In this document: positions 25,944 to 36,560 of the stretch, in pieces
Layout: every line of letters begins with the position of its first letter
How positions within the stretch are numbered: position 1 is the first letter of the stretch
The notes under the pieces: model-generated
The model's database searches: none
Seen by the model: only the letters and a program-made list of their open reading frames with translations
What the model was told of the DNA's origin: nothing
Made by a program: the position numbers and the translations under genes
Assembly: GCA_039881145.1 (NCBI GenBank)
Contig: JAYKKI010000015.1
Span: forward strand, 26,928,501-26,992,500
From: Druceiella hillmani
Lineage: Eukaryota > Arthropoda > Insecta > Lepidoptera > Hepialidae
Length of the DNA stretch: 64,000 nucleotides
Direction of reading: 5' to 3'

Positions 25944-27188
25944 TTTATGGAACACTTATTTTAAGACTTTTCAGTTAACAATGAATATAAAGACTGATTT
26001 ATCCTCAGATAAATTATACAATTAGATAATTGTTAGTTATTAGTATATGGAAAATAAAAATTCATGTCTAAAATACAGAAATGTGTTGCAAAGAATGTGC
26101 TGAAAATACTATGTCAATGCGGTTTCGGTAAATTTATTTACAAAAATATACATCCCGAATGGCTAATATTTACTTGCGGATGAACAAACTTGTGAAATTG
26201 CACAGGAAAAGAGTCAAGATTATGTAAAAAAATAATACAGAACAAAATGTGTTTATACATCTCTATACAATTCATTCGTCGAAAAAGGAGAAAAGATGGT
26301 TACAGTCAATACAAAGAGTCACGTGCTACGTAAAATGGTGAACTATAAAGCTGACGAAACAACCTTTCCATTAAAATCTGTATATGATCAAATAAGATCC
26401 AATATTAATCAGAGACTATTTTCCGCAAAACTTGATACATGAAGCTTAATACATGAAAAAATTATAGACATCAAAATAGTGGATACAAATATATGGAATA
26501 GAGAAAGTTGCTTAAAATGGAATAAATATAAAAGGAAATATTGAAAAAAAATTGGTCTTTAGGCCACCTGATATTGATCTCATTCTAAATATGAGAATAT
26601 AATTTACTTCACATTTCAGGCAACAGATCAATTAAACTACGGGACACATACAAAGGTTAAAATATGCGTAAAATTATATATCGTATGTTTATTTATTTAC
26701 TTAAGCCGTCATATTTATAAATTTCATATAACTGAGATATACGTATGTCGGATAATTGATATTTTTTTTCAGATATATGATATATATCACAAAACAACCT
26801 CATAATCGAATAGCTGTATTATAACTCATACTTTTTAATTTAACTCGATGAAAATATAGGAAATCTCTAAAATAATTAACAAAATATTATTGAAGAGAAT
26901 TAATCGAAGTACTTCATTATATCAAGTTAGAATTATGAAAAATTACTTCATATACAATGATGAAATGAAGGCTTAAGATAATGGCTAGTTTTCAAATAGT
27001 TTCCTTTCAGAGGATAATTAACACGTAAATCATTACAGACTCGGACGTAGCTTCTTATCTTTCTATAACTGTATCTATACTATAAAATTCCGACTAGAAA
27101 CAAACTTTATTTAAATGCTACTCATCATATCAGTTTTTATTGGATTAACGGACCCACCAAATTTTCTACTGGTATTTTCATTCCCGTG
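25944..27188. other. AT-rich DNA without recognisable genes
   Basis: No reading frame, RNA or repeat that I can support. Confidence 0.6.
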
Positions 27189-27268
27189 CAAACGTCAACA
27201 ACGGTGAAGTGGATTTACATATTAATGAAAAATTTGTAAACCCACTTCACCCACTTCATTGACGTTTG
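27189..27268. repeat. Imperfect hairpin, about 32-36 bp arms
   Basis: 'caaacgtcaa' and 'gtgaagtgg.tttaca' on the left (27189-27220) pair with 'tgtaaa.cccacttcac' and 'ttgacgtttg' on the right (27234-27268). The right arm carries an extra 'ccacttca', a short tandem duplication. Confidence 0.8.
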
Positions 27269-27505
27269 AACAGATTTCAATAAAAATTCAAATATTTTGT
27301 GCTAGCACTATATACCGTTTACACTATTCGAATCTTTTCTTTTAAATTTTTTTTTAATCTTTATTTTTTCTTTTCAGAAACTGTTTGGTAGATTCTAAAT
27401 CGACTTTTAAAAAAATTAATATTTGTGTATATATTAAGTACATAAAGTGACGTAAGTGTAAATTTTTTAAATTAATATTATTTATCACACCATGTAAAAA
27501 ATAAA

Positions 27506-27745
27506 CCAAAAGGATCCACAAGGTGTCTTATTAAATTTACAATATCACACATTAGCGCTTTAAAAGTTATGTTGTACTTTTGTACACATGGAGTCTATAT
27601 TTCACGCCAGAATCGGTATATTATTCAAAAAACCTTGCATACATATTTTAAATGTTTCTCCTCGTTCTACGATCTTTCTTGAAAGCTTTACAAAAGCGGA
27701 ACTCATACGATTTGTACTGAAACTTTTCATTTAATTTTCGTTTTC
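27506..27745 (+). repeat. Diverged direct repeat, copy 1
   Basis: Blocks shared in order with 28536-28815: 'acaatatc.c.ca..agcgctttaaaag', 'acatgg..tctat..ttcacg', 'aaaaaacctt', 'tctacga..tttctt', 'ctttacaaaa.cggaact.atacga.tt.tactg.aacttttaattttg'. No coding sequence. The two copies lie in the same orientation about 1.05 kb apart, so either a segmental tandem duplication or two insertions of one non-autonomous element. Confidence 0.75.
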
Positions 27746-28535
27746 TTAAGGAACGCCACTTCAAAGATACTTTGACATTTGACTACAGTTGATATTTGAT
27801 ATAACAATTGACGTATAGTCGTTTCTTGCACATTTCCGCTGTTATAAATAAAAAATAAGTGGTTAATAATCTTCTATTTACATTCCCATTATTAAATATT
27901 TTAATTAATTCACCGACTTTATCGGTTAACCTAAAACAAATGCAATTTAATTGATTGCCGGATCTATGAATCAATTCCGATTAATTTTGTTCACACTGTA
28001 TGAAAAAAAAACCAGTAAACATAAATAAAAAGTGGTTTAGTTTAAACGCTTTTATTTATTTCCTAAAAAATTTGGATAAAAATAATTATAAAATCCAAAT
28101 GATTATATTTAGCGATGTCTTACCTTTATCATAAAGAATTGCTTGTGTCGACAAATGTTTTTCCCTTCTTTCCTGATCATCTTTTGCATCCAAATTGCCT
28201 GACACCTAGCAGGCTGCATCTTAACCGAAGACTTATATCTTCAAAAAGGGTAACAGGATAGTTGTAGACGAATAATAGATAATAAGACGTATGACATATT
28301 TGTCAACCGATCATTTTAAAGGTATATCTTATTTGTCAACTAAAAATTTTCTCACTTGGAATTTTTTTCAAAAACGAAATAATTCCTTTTGCATTCAACT
28401 TTACCTAGTCATCTATTTAATGAAGAAACGTGAATATGGACCAAAGACATACTTTCAAATACGCAGTTTAACGTTTTTTTAGCAAAATAAAGCTTCCGAT
28501 TCACCGCATAGATAGAAACGATAATGTTTGCGAAA

Positions 28536-28815
28536 CCGAAAGAATCCGTGTTTTAACAGAAGTTATTTTATTCAATCGACAATATCCCGCATGAGCGCTT
28601 TAAAAGATAATGAAACACATTTATAAACATGGTATCTATGCTTCACGTATACTAAATATACAGAAATTAAATACGCCACAATCGATACATCGGTTAAAAA
28701 ACCTTTATTATATTTTTTAAAATGGTCAGCTTGATCAAGTCTACGAGTTTTCTTAAAACTTTCACAAAAACGGAACTGATACGAATTATACTGGAACTTT
28801 TAATTTTGAGTTACC
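28536..28815 (+). repeat. Diverged direct repeat, copy 2
   Basis: Partner of 27506-27745. This copy carries about 35 extra bases in its middle ('tatactaaatatacagaaattaaatacgcc'). The intervening 27746-28535 segment does not appear to be part of the repeat and has no recognised gene. Confidence 0.75.
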
Positions 28816-30240
28816 AAAAATAAATACCAGGAATGTTTTATTTTTCTCTTATCTTCTTTAAACTTTAACGAACCAAAACAACAACAATGGACAAACTAAA
28901 ATCACAATATACTAAATTAGGTATTTATATTTCAAACCTGTGATGGCCCAGACATATTTTTTATTAAAGCCTCCTTCTTTCCTACATTATCAAGCCTAAC
29001 TTAAATTGCATGTTATTAAACTTAAATTTTCAAGGTGAAGTTTCCGATTAAATGTCAAATTCGATTAAAACGTAATATAAAATAAGCTGCTTTATTCGTT
29101 AAGTGAACATTTAAAATGATTGAATACAAAAATTTATTTCAGAAAATCGATCTTATCCTGCCGTTAACGACTAATTTTGATATTTTATTTCGTAATTGAA
29201 ACAAAATTGAACACGCACTTGAAAAGGTTGCAGATAATTATAGTTTTTTTAGAATCTGATAGGCACTAGATTCCTTTGATTTTTTTACTATTAAAGAAAA
29301 ACTTCCAATCTCTCTGCAGGTACACTGTTTGTGTGGCGAGTTCATTAGTTGTGGCGAGCTGGAACTGGTGGCGATCAGTTTTTGCATTTGAAATCTGTTA
29401 AGTTTAACATTTATACTCAATCATAACATGAGTTCATTGTCAAATAAAGTAAGAAATGAGCCGCGGGAGAATACGGCCTAGAAGTTAGTATGAGGCAAAA
29501 ATTGGAAACAGCTCTTTAAAAATTCATCAGGCGCAAGAAGAAATTTTGGCACTTATAAACCTTTGTGAGCACGTAGTAGCTATGTTAAGTTATTTAAATA
29601 TTAATTTTTTACAAGGTAAATTAATATGTTGCAACGTATTATACGTAAACCATATTTCTCACAGGCAAAAACGTGGCGCATATTTTAAGAACTATGAGGT
29701 CTAGGATAATCCTTATTTTATCTTGTAATTTTCCAGTCAGATTTTACTAATCCTGTTTTTAAATTATTCTTGGCTCAGTAGTTTCGGAAATAAGGGACCA
29801 TTACGTTATATTTTTGCATATTTTTAGAATATTTTTGAAATAAGTAAATTAAAAAATATTTTAGTATTCCTTCTAACAAGCTTTTTCAAATGATATGACC
29901 TGACAAATAAAATGAGAAAGAAATATTTCATAAGGCCTTTATATACCTCGTCTTTAATTGTTATACGAATATTTCAAAAAAGTTGGTGGTATAAAATATA
30001 CGCAGGTCATTGGTATTAATAAGATTTATACGATACTAACTTTCTTTCAATTTTCTTTCTCAATTTGCTTTATCGCATGGTTTCTGAGAAAATCTACTTT
30101 GAAAATAACGAATATTTAAAAAAATTACTATATCGTAGTTTAATTAAATTTTAATTCGGCTTTTAAAAACCCATATTTTTATAATTTTAGATTGTTTCAA
30201 AAAACCCTTGTACAGATAAATTTCTTTTGCATATTTTTCA
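28816..30240. other. AT-rich DNA without recognisable genes
   Basis: A 60-codon minus-strand frame at 29238-29420 has no recognisable domain. Nothing else is supported. Confidence 0.55.
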
Positions 30241-30490
30241 GTATATCCCTGAAGATATAATACCTAAAATTATAAAAAAATATTTCGATATCCCTATAAA
30301 AAAAATCACCTATAAATAGATATAACAATATCCCTATAATAAGAAAATATATAATTTAAATAATATCCCTATAAAAAGAAAAGCAATAATATCCCTATAA
30401 AAAGATAATGAAATAAAATAATATCCCTATAATATCCCTATAAAAAGAAAATAAATGAAAATAAATAATATCCCTATAAAAAGGAAAGCA
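30241..30490 (+). repeat. Interspersed 'aatatccctataaaaag' minisatellite
   Basis: The core 'atatccctata' recurs at about 30288, 30327, 30362, 30387, 30420, 30431 and 30467, with a degenerate first copy at 30242 ('atatccctgaag'). Spacers of about 11-46 bp are A-rich and themselves related ('aaaagaaaataaatgaaa'). The irregular spacing and repetitive spacers argue for a decaying minisatellite. Confidence 0.85.
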
Positions 30491-31069
30491 CTCTTCATTC
30501 CCTACAATTTCGCAATAAATATTTTGTTATTTTATTGCAATATATGTGTTATATTATTCTACCAAATTTAACGAAATGTTTTATTATTCTACCAAATTTA
30601 AATTTTCTTTGTCAAGAAATTTCTGAGAAAAACGGCTGGACATAAGGATAGAAACGGTAGCGAACTTATAAGAGTTTCATTTTTTGTTTTAAGGCATGGA
30701 ATCTTATAACTTACGACAATGAAAGATTAAGAAAACCCTTTATGAACTATTCATACAGATCAAAAATTAATAATAATATCAGTCAAAGATACGATTAGAT
30801 AAGTAATGCCAAAAAGTGTATTGCGACGGAACCGGGTAATGAGGTATGCCATCATCGAAGACTAATTATACAATTACAAAAACGAAGACTAATTATATTT
30901 AAAAAGCACCATATGACTATAGCAGAGAATAGGCATAACAAAATCATCATATGACTTATCAGACTTGTACAAATATAATTATATTTAAAAGCTTCTTTCC
31001 CTATCTACAATTATTGACTACACGAAATATATCAAACAAAAAATACAGTTAAGTGTAGCAAGTTAAATA
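30491..31069. other. AT-rich DNA with a short direct repeat
   Basis: 'ttattattctaccaaattta' occurs twice in a row near 30553-30602. No gene recognised. Confidence 0.6.
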
Positions 31070-31567
31070 AAAGTGGACAAAATATTCTGGGCGTCCAACG
31101 CTTCAAAACATTACTCTACAAAAACACTCACACTTTGCGAATCAAAATTATTCACCCCGAAGGAGTCGCCTAATCCCTCGGCATAGAACTACATTCTATG
31201 GAGAATGTTTACCGCATATGCTGCTAGATTGTGGAATCGACAAAGTGCCTGCTCATATATATCACAAGTACAAAAATTACGCTCTCACTTTCTGTTATTA
31301 AAAGTCATCTGAATTTATTTTACTTATCATAATCGGCAGACGGAAATCCCTTCTATATCCTATCCTTATCCCATCCCTATTCCTAACTTGACACTATATA
31401 TATATTATGTAAACATCCTTATTTAGTTTATATAGTTTTGTATCATTAATTAGCGTTACGAATCATTTTTTTCACTTGGTTTATTGTTGTTGGCTGTAAT
31501 TGATCGCTCTTGTAACACTAAATCCCCTTAGACTAGCGCTAATATTTTGTAAATAAATAAATAAATA
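31070..31567 (+). mobile_element. 3' end of a LINE (CR1/Jockey-like) with (TAAA)n tail
   Basis: A plus-strand fragment reads 'RMFTAYAARLWNRQSA...SQVQKLRSHFLLLKVI' and stops at TGA 31310-31312. This corresponds to the C-terminal end common to Jockey/CR1-type reverse transcriptases ('sF...aArlWNsLP......s...Fk..lk..ll'). About 235 bp of 3' untranslated sequence follow and end in 'gtaaataaataaataaataa' at about 31550-31568, a typical LINE tail. The upstream part is disrupted and the reverse transcriptase core is absent, as expected for a 5'-truncated insertion. Clade assignment is tentative. Confidence 0.7.
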
Positions 31568-32998
31568 ACTCGTTTACTTAACAAGGAATCTAAGTATTTA
31601 CAGAACATTTTAAGACGTGCATCCTATTTTCCCTTTTCTTATGATTATTCTGGCTCGAATTTTATTTTCAATTTTGGCCACTACGGACCTCATTTCATCT
31701 TTTAAATGCTATATAAAAGTGAAATGAATTTTCCAATGCATTTATCCATTAGGTGAAATAATATTCCACGTGCCGTCTTTTTTAATTTGTCTTCTGAAAC
31801 TTTTCGACTGCTTTAAATGTACCTTCTGTAACTCAAAACTTCTTGTTTTATCTCCTAATAAAACTTTCAAAATTATAAAGTAGACACAACCATTAAAACC
31901 ATCTGATCAAAATAAATGTGAAATATGTTAATAATAATAGAGGATTTTTTTCAATCAACAATGATATTTTGTCTTAAGTAAGTTTGCAGCCAACACTGTC
32001 AATACGTGTCATATGTTCGTTCCTATATCGTTATTATATTTATTTGTATACTTAACGGAAGTAAAAAACCCTGTGTTTCATTCCACCATTTGGGTTATTG
32101 TAAAATTAATATTTTTAGTCAAAACCATTACAATAGATATAACAAGCATTTTAAATGTAACCTTCTCCAAAAGTTTTAATTCATACCTTCACTTGAGAAT
32201 AAAAAAAGAAATCAAAAAAGATATAATTAACTTCGTTCTTCGACCATGGAACTAAAGATAAACGAATTCAAATTGTTTATTTTAAAAGTTGAACGTAAAT
32301 AAATACAAATTACATTTTGGTCACACAAAGAAAGAAAGTTTGATTAAAAACGTATCAAGTCACAAATATTTATTAAAGCTGCACAAATATTTGAAATCAT
32401 GAGTATAAGTTTACCAAACGTTTTAAAATTTAAAACATTTAGTACTATTCATAAATAGGATAGATTTCGGGCTCTAAATCTTTTAAGCTAACAATAATTT
32501 CCAACATTTAATAACCTTCCTTTATTCAGATAGCCAAACTCACGATAAAATTTCTAAAATATTTCATGAAATTTATATTTGAATGAGAAATAAACTTAAT
32601 TTCTTAAGCGTATCATGACAGTAAAATTTCGTTTGTCATATTTTGCGGTTGATATTAATTGAATGTTAAGCCGACCGTAATAAAATTGAATTTACGTCTC
32701 GGAAATAAAACGCTGAGGAAAACTTCAGTGAACCGCGTCCAATCACCGACCACGAATCCGAGAGTTATTATTGGAGCTTTTCCCAACGAGTAATAAAAGT
32801 GCCATTATTCTACAAAAAATTTCGTGGATTCGAAATATATCCCTATTTAATGATATTTCTTAAACCAAATGGTTAAGTTAACATTTTTAACTCAAACGTC
32901 AAATAAATTATACGGAATCTACGGTTGAAATTGCGACAGCAATAAGGGTATCGTTTTTGTGTGGAAAAGTGGTCATAATTACAGCTCAAACATTAATT

Positions 32999-33000
<2 letters not shown>
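31568..33000. other. AT-rich DNA without recognisable genes
   Basis: An 80-codon frame at 32013-32255 has no domain that I recognise. A small GC-richer patch near 32690-32790 ('gaaccgcgtccaatcaccgaccacgaatccgag') is unassigned. Confidence 0.5.
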
Positions 33001-33049
<49 letters not shown>

Positions 33050-33059
33050 TGTGTGTGTA

Positions 33060-33102
<43 letters not shown>
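33001..33102. repeat. (TA)n microsatellite truncating a mariner element
   Basis: About 100 bp of TA repeats with a short 'tgtgtgtg' interruption, placed exactly where the mariner C-terminal reading ends (...FFESVAGIIY on the minus strand). Expansion of a short AT stretch probably replaced the element's end. Confidence 0.95.
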
Positions 33103-33106
<4 letters not shown>

Positions 33107-33718
33107 CCGGCGACTGATTCAAAAAACTGTGCGAGGTCGTTTTGTAGATCTTCTTTAACGTAATTTTTTTTACTTCCAACCCTGGATAAATAGTAATCAG
33201 AGGGCGTAATGTCCGGCGAATATGGGTAACGAGTGAGTAGAATCCAGCGGAGCTCTTCTAATTTATCACGAACACATTTTGCAACATATGGTCTAGCATT
33301 TCATGTAAAAAAACAAACTCGATCCTGTTGATTACTCAATTTTTTAGCTAATCCTTCCAGGTGTAACAGTAAATATCTGCATTAATTGTAGATCACTCTG
33401 GAAGCAACTCCCTATGAATAATGCCCTTGACATTCTACCAGCAGCTGAGCATCACCTTTTCTGCACTTATTTCAGGTTTGGATACTGAAACTCTTGTTTC
33501 TCCGACACCCAGCCATTGACATTTGCTCATATGGTTAACGTATGTAACCCACTTCTCACCGCCACTTATTAACTGATTCAGCCAGTCGAAGTTACGTTTC
33601 AATGTCAGTAAATGTTGATAAGTATCAACTCTACACTGAAAGTGACACGATGACAACTCGTGGAGTATTCAAACACCATATTTTGAAACTTTTCCCAATT
33701 CGTGCCATTGTGTGCCAA
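33103..33718 (-). pseudogene. mariner (D,D34D) transposase remnant
   Basis: Reading the minus strand: 'WHELGKVSKYG', 'HELSSCHFQCRVD', 'LLTLKRNFDWLNQLI', then 'SGGEKWVTYVN' (family: tGDEKW; the first catalytic Asp is Gly, codon 33558-33560), 'SAEKVMLSCW', 'NARPYVAKCVRDKLEEL' and 'YPYSPDITPSDYYL'. The second Asp, before NARPY, is replaced by TGA (33301-33303). The third, GAT at 33196-33198, is intact. The distance between those two codons is exactly 35 codons, leaving the 34 residues typical of mariner. A frame change lies between the first and second motif. The N-terminal DNA-binding half is absent, because a polypurine block begins where homology stops, and the C-terminus runs into (TA)n. Confidence 0.85.
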
Positions 33719-34255
33719 GAGGAATGGAGAAAAAGGGGAAGGGGAATGGCAAGGGGAAACCGAAGGGGAAGAGGTGGGTGAAGGGGAGGGGAAGAGGAAG
33801 GAGAAGAGGAAGAGTAGGAGAGGGGGAAGAGGAGAAGGGAAGGATATGGTGAGGGTGTAAAGGGGGAGGGGAAGGGGAAGAGGGCGGGTGAAAGTGGAAG
33901 ATGTAGGAAAATGTAAGGGGAAGGGGAGGGGAAGGGGAGGGAGAAGGGGAAAGGAAAGGGGAATTGGTACGTAGGGGGAATTGGTAAGGGATGGGGAAGA
34001 GGATGAGAAGGGGAGGGAGAAGAGGGTAGTGGAAGGCGAAGGGAAAGTAAAAAGCGAACGCGAAGGTGACCGCAAAGGCGAACGGGAGGGTCAACGCGAA
34101 GGCGAATGCAAAGACAAACGCAAAGGCGAACATGCGAAGGTGAAAGCGAACGTGAACGCAAAGGCGAACGGGAAGGCGAAGGCGAAGGCGAGACCGAAGG
34201 TCGAAGGCGAAAGCAAAGGCAAAGGGGAAAGAGAAAGAGGCGGGGAGGGGGAAGA
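33719..34255 (+). repeat. Polypurine block, two repeat registers
   Basis: About 540 bp that is almost all purine on plus. From 33719 to about 34040 it consists of irregular 'ggggaa/gggagg' units. From about 34041 to 34235 it switches to a hexamer-based pattern with regular C ('aaggcg', 'aacgcg', 'aaggtg', 'aacgca'). Several frames on both strands stay open purely because of the composition (P/S/L/F-rich on minus, K/E/G/R-rich on plus). It directly abuts the mariner remnant. Confidence 0.93.
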
Positions 34256-34320
34256 AAATCTAAAATTAAATCTAATACCATGAAACAATTTAACGTTCCT
34301 TTGGAAAACTCGAAATACAC

Positions 34321-34367
34321 CGATGTATGTGTGTGTATGTGTATGTGTATATAGTGATACGTATGTG

Positions 34368-34415
<48 letters not shown>

Positions 34416-34425
34416 CATGTATATA
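34321..34425. repeat. Mixed (TG)n/(TA)n microsatellite
   Basis: Alternating purine-pyrimidine DNA of TG then TA then TG blocks ('gtgtgtatgtgtatgtgtat', later 'tatatatgtgtgtgtgtgtg'). Such DNA can adopt left-handed structure. Confidence 0.92.
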
Positions 34426-36240
34426 TAGCAAATACTTGCTGCGTTGACTGGCAAGCCCTTTTATTATGTTGTTTATTTGCTTCGTTTTATTGAGGTTACA
34501 ACAACGAAGATGATTTCAATAACTTATTATCATTAAACTTAGAATAGCCTCCAGTGGATCTTTCTTTTATTTTCACGGGTATTTAGACTATTACCTATAA
34601 AATCTTACAATTAAGGGATTGTCTAAAATTAAAATTGTTATCGTTGTACTGGAAATTAATGTCAAATTTGCAAATTTACTTATCTTTTTCTTCAAATGTA
34701 TTATACGTCTTAAATTCTGCGCGACATCTTTATGAAATACATGTCATTGTTAACTTTTCACGCAACCATTTCCATTTTGCTACATAAAGATATTACTTTG
34801 GAAAAAATGTATATTGAATTTTAAAGTTAAACTTCGTAACTAACAAGCAACTGTTTACCGCTGGTATACGCGATATACGTCAGACAGCAGACAGTCAACA
34901 ATCAGATTTAACAGTTCAGATATTGTAAATCTTTTTCTTCCATTCACGTTAGTAATTTAATGTGGATTTATTTGGTATTTGTGATTAAAAAATATGTTTT
35001 ATTAGTGTGCATATTTACACCGTATACATACGGAACTTAAATTATGTAAGTTATATTTTTTTATTTAAGATGAATTTAGATGAGTAAGATGAAGTGTTTC
35101 GAAAAAATTATAAATATTACTGTTATATAAAAAACATATAATAAAATAATACCAAAAATTTTGATAGAAATAATAATTAAATTAAATATTAAGTTATAAA
35201 GAAAATTATTACAAAGTAATCACAAATACTTAATTTTTGAGTAATACTTCAATTTTTTTTAAAACGAACTAATGTATAAAAGTAGTGGAAATAAATAATA
35301 TTTCACATAAATAATACACTGCTTATTTATACAATTACATAACAATGAATCTGGGCTTCGACATCGATATGCAAAGATATTGGAATGCTAGCGCCGGCAA
35401 GGCCAGCTTTTTGCAGATATCAATGAGAAATATTATTATAGAACTTGTCATATCTAGTACAGGATATATTCGTAGAACATATTCATCATAAATCTATCAT
35501 ATATCAACATTAACAATGTTTATTCAGCCATGCCGCGGACTTATTAAATGACATTGCTTCAAGTAGAAATCTTTGACATCGTTTAATTTAAAAATAGTGT
35601 TTTCTTTCGCCACATATCATTTCTATTGTGCCCACATTATTTTGGTTATATTTATTTTACAGTGATATATATTCTGGAATAGCTGTATATGTACTGTGCC
35701 TAAAATATTTGCCATTTTAATTACACTTATACTTAAAAATATTACATATTTAACAAAACAATTTTAATATTATAAAACACATAATAATATGAAAAACTTA
35801 AAAAATATAAAATAACTTTATGAAACGCCAAACATTTAGAGACCAAAATCAAATAATGGCAAGTCAGTACACCTCGTGGATTAATCGCCATTACGTTGAT
35901 AAGTGTGGCAAGCAAGCATTGTATATACGTATACATAAATTGCCATGTAAACAAAAAATGAAACGGCCAACCAAAAAATTTTACTGTTTTGCTCTAGATG
36001 TAGTGACCTTAAATTTGTGAACGTGTACGTTACTTATACATTGTTTTGCTGAAAAAAATGGAAAAGAAAATTAAAAAATGAGCATTTTTAATTTCCAAGT
36101 GTTAATTTACTCGATGCTCACAAAAAGACGCCGGAAAGAGACGCGCCTTCAAATTATCTGATTGTCGCGTGCCCAGTTATAGAACTGCTTACTAACGTTC
36201 AGAAACGGTCCAAGCATGTAGCAAAAGTAAACATATTTCC
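34426..36240. other. AT-rich DNA without recognisable genes
   Basis: A slightly GC-richer patch at 34860-34920 ('cgtcagacagcagacagtcaacaatcag') is unassigned. A 66-codon frame at 35820-36020 and its antisense partner have no recognisable domain. Confidence 0.5.
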
Positions 36241-36560
36241 GGATTATATTAATAAAAAGGAACAGGGAAATAAAAATAACAAGATTATGAAGAAAAAACT
36301 TAATATTAAAAAGCAAAAAATTAAATGAAATTCAAATTGTGAAGAAAAAGAAACGATAAAATTAGTGAAAATTCTAGTTCCGAAAATAATATACATGATT
36401 GCGTGGGATGAGGCGAAAATTATTATGAGACTGAAAAAATAGAAGATTAGCAGCAATGTATTTTTATAAATGATGGTTCCATGAAAATTACACTCCGTTC
36501 AACAATTCTTGCAATCCTTGTGGCAATAAAATGAAGAAATAAGAAACGAAAAAGAAAAAC
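36241..36560 (+). pseudogene. Cysteine-rich transposase tail, probably pogo/Tigger-like
   Basis: After a Lys-rich stretch (36241-36350), a plus-strand frame reads 'SENSSSENNIHDCVG-stop-GENYYETEKIED-stop-QQCIF', and shortly after, in another frame, 'TPFNNSCNPCGNKMKK'. The order acidic/Ser-rich linker, C..C/G..y..t...ed(W)(i)QC, then C..C and a Lys-rich end resembles the C-terminal zinc-finger tail of insect pogo/Tigger-type DDE transposases ('C..Cge.y..t...edWiqC..C..W.He.C'). Stops and a frame change make it non-functional, and no catalytic region is recognisable upstream. Other Cys-rich transposase tails, such as piggyBac, are possible alternatives. Confidence 0.45.

Noticed and set aside
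30241..30490. CRISPR-like regularly spaced repeats
   Set aside because: Eukaryotic AT-rich context, imperfect cores, very uneven spacers that are related to each other, and no cas genes.
33605..34431. Overlapping Pro/Ser/Leu-rich and Lys/Glu/Gly-rich frames up to 266 codons
   Set aside because: They exist because a polypurine strand has no stop codons in most frames; several frames on both strands are open over the same bases.
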